Shown one piece after another: positions 7,867-14,942 of a DNA stretch of 64,000 bases. Position numbers and translations under genes: made by a program. This DNA is from Oscillospiraceae bacterium (GTDB lineage: Bacteria; Bacillota; Clostridia; Oscillospirales; Ruminococcaceae), in the NCBI GenBank assembly GCA_017465665.1, contig JAFTVU010000078.1, forward strand, positions 1 to 64,000, read 5' to 3'. Each line of letters opens with the position of its first letter. Within the stretch, counting starts at the first letter, position 1. The notes under the pieces were generated by a model. The model was not told the origin of the DNA. It worked only from the letters and a program-made list of their open reading frames with translations, and did not search any database.

Positions 7867-8588
7867 GCGCAGCAGAGCTTATATGCCTTGCTGAGACCAC
7901 CTCCACCAACACATGGCTGAAGCAGCACCGCGGTGAGCTTTCCAACGGTGCGGCGATCATTGCGGAGCGTCAGACCGCAGGCCGTGGAAGAACAGGGCAT
8001 GAGTGGCTGGACGCGGAGGGGATGCTGCCGCTTTCGGTGCTGCTGCGTTCTCCACGGTATCCGCAGTTTATTACTCTCGGAGCAAGTCTTGCCGTATGCG
8101 AGGCGGTCGAGCTGCTTATCGGAGAGCCTCTGGGCATAAAATGGCCCAACGATATAATACTGCGCGGACATAAGCTCTGTGGTATTTTATGCGAAAGCAC
8201 CGCAAATGGTGACAGTATTGACATAATATGCGGCGTAGGGGTCAATATAAGCCAGTCAGCCGATTATTTCTATTCCGCAGGAATACCGCACGGCGGCTCG
8301 CTGATGTCGGTTCTGGGGATCTCGGCAGACAGGGAACAGCTTGCACGCGCTATTGCGGATAATATACTGCGTTACTCGGAAAAGAGCTTCAGCGAGTACC
8401 GTGATGAGTACATCAGCCGAAGCGTGACGATAGGCAAAGAGGTAAGGATAATTCTGCCAAACGCTGAGCGAACAGCTTTTGCGGAGGGTATTTCTGAAAA
8501 CGGACATCTGCTATGTTACAGTGACACTGAGCGTTTTGAGGTAAGTTCGGGAGAGGTCAGCGTGCGCGGACTTCTCGGTTATGTATAG
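7863..8588 (+). CDS. birA: Biotin--[acetyl-CoA-carboxylase] ligase, catalytic form
   Basis: A 241-residue biotin protein ligase that attaches biotin to carrier lysines through biotinyl-AMP. The biotin/ATP-binding segment reads ETTSTNTWLKQH and QTAGRGRTGHEW (GRGRxG), followed by IKWPNDI and CGILCE; a small SH3-like C-terminal domain ends the protein. There is no N-terminal helix-turn-helix, so it should not act as a repressor, unlike the two-domain BirA of E. coli or B. subtilis. It overlaps the previous gene by ATGA and is followed by the CYTH gene after eight bases. Confidence 0.93.
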   Translation: MSAAELICLAETTSTNTWLKQHRGELSNGAAIIAERQTAGRGRTGHEWLDAEGMLPLSVLLRSPRYPQFITLGASLAVCEAVELLIGEPLGIKWPNDIILRGHKLCGILCESTANGDSIDIICGVGVNISQSADYFYSAGIPHGGSLMSVLGISADREQLARAIADNILRYSEKSFSEYRDEYISRSVTIGKEVRIILPNAERTAFAEGISENGHLLCYSDTERFEVSSGEVSVRGLLGYV

Positions 8589-8596
8589 GAGCGGCT

Positions 8597-9148
8597 ATGA
8601 TAGAGAGCGAATTTAAGGTAATGCTCACTGAGGAGCAGTATGAAAAAATACGCGCCATGTATCAGTGGGACAGGGAGATAGAGCAGACCAATTATTACTA
8701 TGATACAGAGGATATCAGCCTCATATCATCACATATCACCTGCCGCGTCCGCAGGATAGACGGTGTTCATTATCTTCAGATGAAGCTGCCGACGGGAGTG
8801 GAATATTCCCGTGTGGAGCTTGAGCAGGAGCTTGGCAGCGAGCTGCCCGATACGCTCAGCTCACAGATGCTGTGCTCCTTGTCGGGGCGTAACGATATGC
8901 CTGAGGTGCAGCTTCTGGGCGGTCTTACCACATTCCGAAGCGTAAAGCGTTTCGATGGCGCTGAGATAGATCTTGACAAGAGCAGCTATTTCGGCAAGAC
9001 CGATCATGAGCTTGAGATAGAATTCACCGATGAAGCTATGGCGCGCATACTTTTAGCGGAGATTTCACAAGCAGCGTCGCTTGTTCCTGATGGTGATGTT
9101 TGTCTCGGAAAAGTTCACAGATTTTTGAAAGAATATATGAACAAATAA
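8597..9148 (+). CDS. CYTH-domain (ThTPase/adenylate-cyclase-like) protein
   Basis: A 183-residue triphosphate tunnel metalloenzyme. It begins IESEFKVMLTEEQY, matching the ExExK-type start of CYTH proteins, continues with QTNYYYDTED and the Arg pair CRVRRI, and ends with the charged strands ELEIEF and CLGKVHRFLKEY that line the tunnel. Members hydrolyse tripolyphosphate or thiamine triphosphate, or make cAMP; the substrate here is not deducible. Third gene of the operon, eight bases after birA, and closed by a strong terminator at 9153-9185. Confidence 0.85.
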   Translation: MIESEFKVMLTEEQYEKIRAMYQWDREIEQTNYYYDTEDISLISSHITCRVRRIDGVHYLQMKLPTGVEYSRVELEQELGSELPDTLSSQMLCSLSGRNDMPEVQLLGGLTTFRSVKRFDGAEIDLDKSSYFGKTDHELEIEFTDEAMARILLAEISQAASLVPDGDVCLGKVHRFLKEYMNK

Positions 9149-9152
9149 AATT

Positions 9153-9185
9153 ACAGGGATAACTGAAAAAGTTATCCCTGTTTTT
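9153..9185 (+). terminator. Rho-independent terminator
   Basis: ACAGGGATAACT (9153-9164) pairs perfectly with AGTTATCCCTGT (9170-9181) over a GAAAA loop, followed by five T. Confidence 0.9.
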
Positions 9186-9233
9186 GGTATGTATCGCTTG
9201 TGCTTGGTGTGGCAGACTAATACGGGTGATAAT

Positions 9234-9575
9234 ATGAGTAAATTTCTTAAAGGTCTGCTTTGCGGCGGTATGAACGGATTTTTCGGCTCGGGCGGCGGAG
9301 TTATAGCCGTGCCTGTTCTTGAGCGTGACGGCTGCTCTGCGCAGCAGGCTCACGCAAGCTCGGTGGCGCTGATATTCGTGCTGAGCCTTGTAACTACCGT
9401 TGCTTATTGGCTGAACGGAGGCCTTGCCTTTGGCGAGGCGTGGAAATATGTTCCGTGGGGCTTGCTTGGCGCAGTAATAGGCTCGCTGTGTCTGCGGAAG
9501 ATAAGCTCCGTATGGCTGCACAGAGTATTCGGCGTTGTCATAATCGCAGGCGCAGTGAGGTCTTTGCTGGTATGA
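9234..9575 (+). CDS. TauE/SafE (TSUP) permease, N-terminal half
   Basis: A 113-residue membrane protein matching one half of a TauE/SafE sulfite-exporter-family transporter: GGMNGFFGSGGGVIAVPVL is the glycine-rich repeat motif of the family, followed by four hydrophobic segments. Full-length members have about 250 residues with two such halves. Here the stop overlaps the start of the second half by four bases (ATGA). The ATG at 9234 has only a weak GGGTGAT ribosome site; the family motif begins right after it. The transported ion is unknown. Confidence 0.75.
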   Translation: MSKFLKGLLCGGMNGFFGSGGGVIAVPVLERDGCSAQQAHASSVALIFVLSLVTTVAYWLNGGLAFGEAWKYVPWGLLGAVIGSLCLRKISSVWLHRVFGVVIIAGAVRSLLV

Positions 9576-9952
9576 TAGAGGCAATAGTAGGAATACTCAC
9601 AGGCGCGATAGCTTCAATGGGGCTGGGCGGCGGCTTTGTGCTGATGATATGGCTGACGGGCTTTGCAGGTCTTGATCAGCGTTCCGCGCAGGGCGTAAAT
9701 CTGCTGTTCTTTCTGCCTATAGCGCTGCTATCCTTAGTGTTTCATATCAAGGGTGGACTTATCGACAAGAGCCTTGTGAAAAAATATCTGCTTGGCGGAA
9801 TTATCGGAGCGATAGCAGGAACTGCAGCATCTCATATAGTTCCTAACGAACTGCTTAGAACGCTGTTCTCACTGTTTCTTATAGGCTTCGGGCTGCGCGA
9901 GCTCTTCACGCCTGTAAAAAGCGAGGAGCAGGGCAGGGAACACACAGAATGA
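9572..9952 (+). CDS. TauE/SafE (TSUP) permease, C-terminal half
   Basis: A 126-residue membrane protein beginning MIEAIVGILTGAIASMGLGGGFVLM, the second glycine-rich TSUP repeat, with conserved DQRSAQGVNLLFFLPIA and three or four hydrophobic segments; the tail is charged. It starts within the stop of the previous gene (ATGA), so both halves should be made together and may pair in the membrane to form one transporter. An alternative upstream start at 9407 would read through the first gene out of frame and is rejected. Confidence 0.75.
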   Translation: MIEAIVGILTGAIASMGLGGGFVLMIWLTGFAGLDQRSAQGVNLLFFLPIALLSLVFHIKGGLIDKSLVKKYLLGGIIGAIAGTAASHIVPNELLRTLFSLFLIGFGLRELFTPVKSEEQGREHTE

Positions 9953-9960
9953 AACTATAC

Positions 9961-9993
9961 GCAAAACAAAACCCCTGCACCTAAGTGCAGGGG
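9961..9993 (-). terminator. Terminator of rplJ-rplL
   Basis: CCCCTGCAC (9972-9980) and GTGCAGGGG (9985-9993) form a GC-rich hairpin; on the minus strand it is followed by TTTTGTTTTG. Confidence 0.88.
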
Positions 9994-10016
9994 TCATTCT
10001 GTCAGCAGTAATTAAA

Positions 10017-10397
10017 TTACTTGAGCTCGATTGTAGCGCCAACAGCCTCGAGCTTAGCCTTGAGCTCCTCAGCCTCAGCCTTGGAAGCGCCTTCCTTGAG
10101 AGCCTTAGGAGCAGCCTCAACGAGCTCCTTAGCCTCCTTAAGACCAAGACCGCAGATATCCTTAACAGCCTTGATAACGTCCATCTTCTTCTCGCCAAAG
10201 GAAGCCAGAACTACGTCAAACTCTGTCTTCTCCTCAGCAGCTGCAGCGCCTGCGCCTGCACCAGCAGCGGGAGCAGCTGCAACAGCAGCAGCGGATACAC
10301 CGAACTCTTCCTCAAGAGCCTTTACCAGTTCGTTAAGCTCCAGTACGGACAGAGCCTTAACTTCTTCAATCATAGCTAAAATCTTCTCAGAAGCCAT
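10017..10397 (-). CDS. rplL: Ribosomal protein L7/L12
   Basis: A 126-residue stalk protein of the 50S subunit that recruits translation GTPases. N-terminal dimerisation helices ([28 protein letters not shown]), an Ala/Gly/Pro hinge (about 38-54) and the C-terminal domain with EKTEFDVVL and [20 protein letters not shown] are all present. AGGAGG precedes the ATG. It follows rplJ by 103 bases on the same strand; both are controlled by the L10 leader. Length is normal. Confidence 0.98.
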   Translation of the reverse strand: MASEKILAMIEEVKALSVLELNELVKALEEEFGVSAAAVAAAPAAGAGAGAAAAEEKTEFDVVLASFGEKKMDVIKAVKDICGLGLKEAKELVEAAPKALKEGASKAEAEELKAKLEAVGATIELK

Positions 10398-10500
10398 TTT
10401 AATTTCCTCCTAAAATATGTTGTTTTAATTGTTGTTCTGCGTTAAGCCGCAGTGTTATAAGTTCCCGACGGTTTACGCCGCGGGTGCGTTTGTCCGAAAA

Positions 10501-11010
10501 TTAAGCGGACTGCTCTTCGTTCTTCTTTGCGATCTCGTTGATAGCGATAGCAACACGCTGGATGGGAGACTGCAGCATGAACACGAGCTGGGAAAGCAGT
10601 GTTTCCTTGGAGGGAAGCTTTGCGTACTTTTCAACCTCTTCCTTGGAAATAACCTGACCGTCAACAAAGCCGAGCTTGATAGCGAACTTGCCATCGGAAG
10701 ACTCTGCCTTCTTGTTCAGAAGCTTGGGGGCAACGATGATGTCCTCAGTGTGCAGTGCGATAGCTGTTGTGCCGGAAAGTGCGGGCTCAAGACCCTCGAT
10801 TCCTGCGATCTCAGCAGCGCGCTTGAGCAGTGTGTTCTTAACTACGAAGTAGTCTACGCCGTTTTCGCGCAGATCCTTACGGAGCTTGGTGTCATCCTCT
10901 ACGGAGATACCCTTGTAGTCAACCAGAACACCGCCTGCAGCAGCCTTCAGCTTTTCAGCCAGCTCTGCAACATAAGCCTGCTTCTGTTCGAGTATGCTCT
11001 GACTAGGCAT
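10501..11010 (-). CDS. rplJ: Ribosomal protein L10
   Basis: A 169-residue 50S stalk base protein that anchors L7/L12 dimers to 23S rRNA. The start MPSQSILEQKQAYVAELAEKL, the VDYKGISVEDDTKLRKDLRE segment and NTLLKRAAE are typical. The ATG at 11010 has AAGGAG at correct spacing; an in-frame GTG nine bases earlier is too close. The C-terminal helix (about 130-165) binds L12. Expression should be limited by L10(L12) binding to the leader just upstream. Confidence 0.97.
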   Translation of the reverse strand: MPSQSILEQKQAYVAELAEKLKAAAGGVLVDYKGISVEDDTKLRKDLRENGVDYFVVKNTLLKRAAEIAGIEGLEPALSGTTAIALHTEDIIVAPKLLNKKAESSDGKFAIKLGFVDGQVISKEEVEKYAKLPSKETLLSQLVFMLQSPIQRVAIAINEIAKKNEEQSA

Positions 11011-11059
11011 TAAATTCACTCCTTCTTGATAAATTTATGCTGTTTCAAAGCACGGAAAT

Positions 11060-11180
11060 AAAAAATTCCTCTCTGAATCAAAGACAGAAAGGAACGCAGA
11101 AATTCTTAATCATTCCCATTCCTCGGCAGGCGGACGAACCATTAAAGCCTTACGGCAGCCTGCTGTCTTTAGAACAGCAT
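11060..11180 (-). ncRNA. Ribosomal L10 leader with attenuator
   Basis: On the minus strand the transcript begins near 11178 and contains AGACAGCAGGCTGCCGTAAGGC and GCCTGCCGAGGAATGGGAA elements typical of L10 leaders. It ends in a hairpin TTCCTTTCTG/CAGAGAGGAA (11066-11094) with six T, which looks like the terminator of an attenuator. L10-L12 autoregulation is known for this leader class. Confidence 0.85.
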
Positions 11181-11184
11181 GGTT

Positions 11185-11213
11185 ATTATATCACAGCAAA
11201 ATTGATTTGTCAA
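11185..11213 (-). promoter_or_regulatory. Consensus promoter of rplJL
   Basis: TTGACA (11208-11213), a 17-base spacer and TATAAT (11185-11190) on the minus strand give a full-consensus sigma-A promoter. Confidence 0.92.
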
Positions 11214-11248
11214 GTGTTTTTTTATAAAAAACACAAAATTTTTCGCAC

Positions 11249-11276
11249 AAAAAAACAGCACCGCTCTGCGGTGCTG
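11249..11276 (-). terminator. Terminator of the yjfB-like gene
   Basis: CAGCACCGC (11256-11264) pairs with GCGGTGCTG (11268-11276); the minus strand then has seven T. Confidence 0.9.
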
Positions 11277-11286
11277 TCTGCAGTGG

Positions 11287-11472
11287 TCAAACGCGGATGT
11301 CGAGAACAGTTCCTCTTCCATCAGGAGACGGCATGGAATCCATCATCTGAGTGATAGCCTCCATATTCTGCTGAGTAGCCTCCAGCGATTTCTTCATCAT
11401 ACTGATAGAAACGGAATTCTGCAGATTAGCCATTGCCATCCCTGTTGCCATTGCTGCAATTGAAGTCTCCAT
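11287..11472 (-). CDS. YjfB-type putative motility protein
   Basis: A 61-residue protein beginning METSIAAMATGMAMANLQ, then SVSISMMKKSLEATQQNMEAITQMM and a short tail. It matches the small YjfB family, annotated as putative motility protein because B. subtilis yjfB belongs to the sigma-D regulon. Function is unknown. Here the promoter (11505-11533) is sigma-A-like. AAGGAGG lies eight bases before the ATG. Single-gene unit. Confidence 0.75.
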   Translation of the reverse strand: METSIAAMATGMAMANLQNSVSISMMKKSLEATQQNMEAITQMMDSMPSPDGRGTVLDIRV

Positions 11473-11504
11473 AACTCATGCCTCCTTGCATTTTAGTTAC
11501 TGTA

Positions 11505-11533
11505 ATTATAACATGAATTTATGATTTTGTCAA
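11505..11533 (-). promoter_or_regulatory. Promoter of the yjfB-like gene
   Basis: Minus strand: TTGACA (11528-11533), 17-base spacer, TATAAT (11505-11510), preceded by GTACTTGACA. Confidence 0.88.
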
Positions 11534-11538
11534 GTACC

Positions 11539-11567
11539 TTGCAATTTGATCTGTGTTATGATAGTAT
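11539..11567 (+). promoter_or_regulatory. Possible promoter of the MBL hydrolase gene
   Basis: TTGCAA (11539-11544), 17-base spacer and TAGTAT (11562-11567), 23 bases before the start codon. It is back to back with the yjfB promoter. Confidence 0.5.
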
Positions 11568-11590
11568 ATATTTAAAAAGGAGTGTTAGTA

Positions 11591-12403
11591 ATGGATATAA
11601 CCGCGACCGTCCTTATTGATAATATTTCCGAAGCGCCTTTGCTTTCGGAGTGGGGACTTTCAATAATTATTGAATATCGTGGCAGGTGTATTCTGCTGGA
11701 TACAGGAAGATCAGGGCAGTTTGCGCAGAATGCAGAACTGCTGGGATACAAGCTGTCCGATGTGGACTTTGGTGTACTCTCTCATGCGCACTATGATCAT
11801 GCCGATGGAATGGATGATTTCTTTCTTATCAATCCGAATGCGCGCTTCTGGCTTCAGCAGGGAACACAGGAGAACTGCTACAGTGGTGAGGGTGAAGATC
11901 GACATTATATAGGAATAAAGCAGGGAACGCTTGAAAAGCACCGCAGCAGGATAGCGTTTGCCTCAGGTGATACCGAGCTGTTTGACGGCGCATGGCTGAT
12001 ACCTCATAAATCGGATATGGAGCAGGCAGGCAGACGCGCTCATATGTATCTGCTGACCGAAAACGGCTGGGAGACCGACCGTTTCACACATGAACAGAGC
12101 CTTGTCCTTGATACTGAAAAGTGGCTTGTGATATTCAACAGCTGTTGTCATGGCGGCGCAGAGGTCATCATCGAGGAGGTAAAGAGTACATTCGGCAAGG
12201 AGGTATATGCGCTTGTCGGAGGGCTGCATCTGTTTCGAAGCAGTGACGAGGATGTGCTGGCTATGGCTGAGCGTCTTGAAAAAACAGGGGTACAGCGCAT
12301 AGTAACGGGGCACTGTACGGGTGAGCGCGGCTTTGAGCTGCTTAAAAATATCCTCGGAGAGAGAGTTGAGCAGATGTACAGCGGTATGAAAATGTCATTT
12401 TGA
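11591..12403 (+). CDS. MBL-fold metal-dependent hydrolase (COG1237-like)
   Basis: A 270-residue metallo-beta-lactamase-fold enzyme. The metal motif SHAHYDHADG puts ligands at His65, His67, Asp69 and His70, with further candidates in FNSCCHGG, ALVGGLHL and VTGHCTGERG near the end. This pattern fits the 'metal-dependent hydrolase, beta-lactamase superfamily II' group related to the methanopterin-type RFA-P synthase; the substrate is not known. The ATG at 11591 has AAAAAGGAG at good spacing; a GTG nine bases earlier is less likely. Soluble and cytoplasmic. Confidence 0.85.
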   Translation: MDITATVLIDNISEAPLLSEWGLSIIIEYRGRCILLDTGRSGQFAQNAELLGYKLSDVDFGVLSHAHYDHADGMDDFFLINPNARFWLQQGTQENCYSGEGEDRHYIGIKQGTLEKHRSRIAFASGDTELFDGAWLIPHKSDMEQAGRRAHMYLLTENGWETDRFTHEQSLVLDTEKWLVIFNSCCHGGAEVIIEEVKSTFGKEVYALVGGLHLFRSSDEDVLAMAERLEKTGVQRIVTGHCTGERGFELLKNILGERVEQMYSGMKMSF

Positions 12404-12456
12404 ATAATTTTCATACAAATATTTAAAATAATCTACACAAAATTTACAAAAACATA

Positions 12457-12485
12457 TTGATTTTTATGTAAATATGTAGTATAAT
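12457..12485 (+). promoter_or_regulatory. Promoter of cheV
   Basis: TTGATT (12457-12462), a 17-base spacer and TATAAT (12480-12485), 35 bases before the start codon. Confidence 0.8.
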
Positions 12486-12520
12486 CAATTGTAGAATATT
12501 ATGCAAAGGAGTAATTTGCT

Positions 12521-13414
12521 ATGGAATCTAATATCCTCCTTGAGAGTGGCACTAATGAACTGGAAGTTCTGGAGTTTATGGTAGGCGAGCAGAGCTTTGG
12601 TATAAATATCGCCAAGGTAACCGAGATCATGAACTATCAGCCCGTTATCCCTGTGCCTGATTCTCCTCCCGAGTTTGAGGGCGTGTTCACACCCCGTGAT
12701 ACAGTTATATCTGTAATTGATCTGCATAAGGTGCTCAACAAGCAGACTCCCGATCCCGAGCACGATCTGCTGGTGGTATGTAATTTCAATCAGATGGATG
12801 TTGGTTTCCATGTTTCATCTGTAAAGGGTATTCAGCGTATTTCCTGGGAGGATATACAGAAGCCCCCCGCAATTTCAGGCGATGGCGCTACAAATATCGC
12901 AACAGGTATTGCAAAGTTCAAGGACAGGATCATCCTTATCCTCGATTTTGAGAAGATCTGCTCCGATCTTAACCGTACAGCTGTTCTGGATACTACAGGT
13001 ATCGCAAGAAGCGGCGGTGATAAGAGCGATAAGCACATCGTTATCGCGGAGGATTCTCCTTTCCTTAATACTCTTATCGTTAACACACTGCACGAAGCCG
13101 GCTACAAGAATGTAGTTCATTTCGATAACGGTAAGGATGCATGGGAGTACATAAGCGGTCACAAGGCACTGGGCGGCAATATCCGTGCTCATATCTCCTG
13201 CCTTATCAGTGATATAGAGATGCCGCAGATGGATGGTCACCGTCTGACGAAGCTCATCAAGGAGGATCCTTATCTTAAGGATATCCCTGTATATCTGTTC
13301 TCCTCTCTTATCAACGATCAGATGCGCGTCAAGGGTCAGAGCGTTGGTGCGGACGCACAGTTCTCCAAGCCTCAGATAGCAGGTCTTATCAATCATCTTA
13401 ACGAGTATATTTAA
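12521..13414 (+). CDS. cheV: Chemotaxis coupling protein CheV
   Basis: A 297-residue two-domain protein: a CheW-like coupling domain (about 10-155; VLEFMVGEQSFGINIAKVTEI) joined to a response-regulator receiver (about 173-297). The receiver has the acidic pocket AEDSPF, the phosphoacceptor Asp in CLISDIEMPQMDG and the conserved Lys in FSKPQ. CheV links chemoreceptors to CheA and helps adaptation. It stands alone, without other che genes in the window. AAAGGAG precedes the ATG. This implies that the cell has receptors and a flagellar motor encoded elsewhere. Confidence 0.93.
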   Translation: MESNILLESGTNELEVLEFMVGEQSFGINIAKVTEIMNYQPVIPVPDSPPEFEGVFTPRDTVISVIDLHKVLNKQTPDPEHDLLVVCNFNQMDVGFHVSSVKGIQRISWEDIQKPPAISGDGATNIATGIAKFKDRIILILDFEKICSDLNRTAVLDTTGIARSGGDKSDKHIVIAEDSPFLNTLIVNTLHEAGYKNVVHFDNGKDAWEYISGHKALGGNIRAHISCLISDIEMPQMDGHRLTKLIKEDPYLKDIPVYLFSSLINDQMRVKGQSVGADAQFSKPQIAGLINHLNEYI

Positions 13415-13425
13415 ATTTATTCACA

Positions 13426-13452
13426 GACCCGTTTCCGCAGAGGAAACGGGTC
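13426..13452 (+). terminator. Probable terminator of cheV
   Basis: GACCCGTTTCC (13426-13436) pairs with GGAAACGGGTC (13442-13452). The T tract is poor, so termination may be partial and read into the next gene. Confidence 0.6.
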
Positions 13453-13477
13453 AGCTGTGTTTGTGAGGGTAATTTAT

Positions 13478-14095
13478 ATGGTGAAGAAGATACTTATAGG
13501 AATTTTCGTGCTGGCTATGCTTGTGTTCTTTGCGTGGTCGGGCATAGCGCCGCTGTTTGCTAAGCTGGATACTGCTCCGCTTTCGGACGCTTTCAGCGGA
13601 AATATCGAAAAGGGCGATTATGTCAGCGGTGATATATTCAATGCCACTCCTGAGGTGGTGGAGGTCACCCACACGATGGGCATCCCTTATGCGTGGGAGC
13701 ATTATTATTTCATATATGATGATGAAATGGAGACTTGCATAACGCTGAAAGCAAGCGGAAACTGGTACACGGATGTGTATATGGCAAGCGCTACTGACAG
13801 AATTGAGATAAGCGGAGTTGTGAAGCAACTGGATTTCGATACCCGAAAAGAGCTTGAAAGCTCATTTGCACAGATACACGGCAGTGATCGGCCGCAGTTT
13901 ACAAATCTGTATATAGATATCCAGTCTGATCTTTACGGAATACTTACTATTGTAGCAGTGGCGGTAATGATAGTAATAATAGCAGGATTTGTTTTGTTTT
14001 CAAGCGCGGATACAAAATCCCCCATTGCAAAGCTGCTTGTTTTTCTGGTTATGGCGGATCTTGCGTTCATGCTTCATATTCTTGCGATGGTTTAA
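13478..14095 (+). CDS. Hypothetical membrane protein
   Basis: A 205-residue protein of unknown function. One N-terminal hydrophobic segment (about 4-22) is followed by a soluble region (25-150; KGDYVSGDIFNATPEVVEVTH, YYFIYDDEMETCITLKASG) and two hydrophobic segments near the C-terminus (about 156-177 and 187-204). The middle part is probably extracytoplasmic. The ATG at 13478 has GAGGGTAAT upstream; an earlier in-frame ATG at 13457 lies at the foot of the cheV terminator. It could be co-expressed with cheV by read-through. Confidence 0.65.
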   Translation: MVKKILIGIFVLAMLVFFAWSGIAPLFAKLDTAPLSDAFSGNIEKGDYVSGDIFNATPEVVEVTHTMGIPYAWEHYYFIYDDEMETCITLKASGNWYTDVYMASATDRIEISGVVKQLDFDTRKELESSFAQIHGSDRPQFTNLYIDIQSDLYGILTIVAVAVMIVIIAGFVLFSSADTKSPIAKLLVFLVMADLAFMLHILAMV

Positions 14096-14110
14096 GATAT
14101 GCATAAGTAA

Positions 14111-14131
14111 AAGGCGGTCAGTGACCGCCTT
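14111..14131. terminator. Bidirectional terminator
   Basis: AAGGCGG/CCGCCTT stem with loop TCAGTGA, followed by TTTGTTT on the plus strand; it lies between convergent genes. Confidence 0.8.
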
Positions 14132-14168
14132 TTGTTTATATGTATGATACAAGATTATCGGTACTTTA

Positions 14169-14861
14169 TCAAATACCATATCTTACGGTGCTGATAAGCT
14201 GTGCGAGAAGCTCTCTGTCGAGCAGGCAATTATTCTGATTATCGGAATTCAAATAGCTCTGCTTTGAACTGCTGAGGCTATCTCTATACTCCTGTGGTGA
14301 TGCTCCTCCGAAAGTTCTTAGCCACCAGTTGTCCTTGATAGCCTGTTTACCAGCGATCGATCTTTCGCTTGTTGTTGCCAGTTTTTCGGCATACATATCC
14401 AGTTCCTTATTCAGGAATGTAAAATCCTCATCTGTGAATTGTTGACGCGCGTATGCTTCATCCAGTGCCTTGCCGATAATGCCGACTCTGTTTGCGATAT
14501 CAGACTCAGTCATTCCTAATTTTGTGTTGAAATTCAGGTAGGTATCTCTGCTGAATGCTTCGCTTATGACCACTCTTGCCATTTCACTGGAGCAGTATTC
14601 CATTTTTGCGTATTTCAGAGTATCCAGATATAGTGATTTATCATTAATATAGCTGAATGTGACTATATCCTTTTTTCGTTCAGTGGAAATGTTTCCATCG
14701 GGCTTGCTGAGAGCAGTTACGTCTGATAAGCTGAGAGTGGCATGATTCTTGTCTGTATGCAGTGATCTCATGCCATTCTGATCGTCACCACAGAGCTTTA
14801 CATCAAATCTGGTCGTTCCATTCGTAGTGGAAACATCGACTACATTCGGCGGTATTTTCAT
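14169..14861 (-). CDS. Hypothetical protein, unknown family
   Basis: A 230-residue soluble protein with no signal peptide or membrane segment. The first 60 residues are Ser/Thr/Asn/Asp rich (MKIPPNVVDVSTTNGTTRF), the rest is predicted helical (KSLYLDTLKYAKMEYCSSEMARVVI, DEDFTFLNKELDMYAEKLATTSERS). The polar disordered start and helical body are reminiscent of proteins handled by flagellar export, but that is only a resemblance. AGAAAGGAAATGAT precedes the ATG, and a TATAAT (14898-14903, minus) lies upstream. Not recognised. Confidence 0.65.
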   Translation of the reverse strand: MKIPPNVVDVSTTNGTTRFDVKLCGDDQNGMRSLHTDKNHATLSLSDVTALSKPDGNISTERKKDIVTFSYINDKSLYLDTLKYAKMEYCSSEMARVVISEAFSRDTYLNFNTKLGMTESDIANRVGIIGKALDEAYARQQFTDEDFTFLNKELDMYAEKLATTSERSIAGKQAIKDNWWLRTFGGASPQEYRDSLSSSKQSYLNSDNQNNCLLDRELLAQLISTVRYGI

Positions 14862-14942
14862 TTTATCATTTCCTTTCTGCGGTATAACACTCTGAATATT
14901 ATATCGTCATCAGAAAAGAAAAGTTTAGTGCGTTTATTACTT

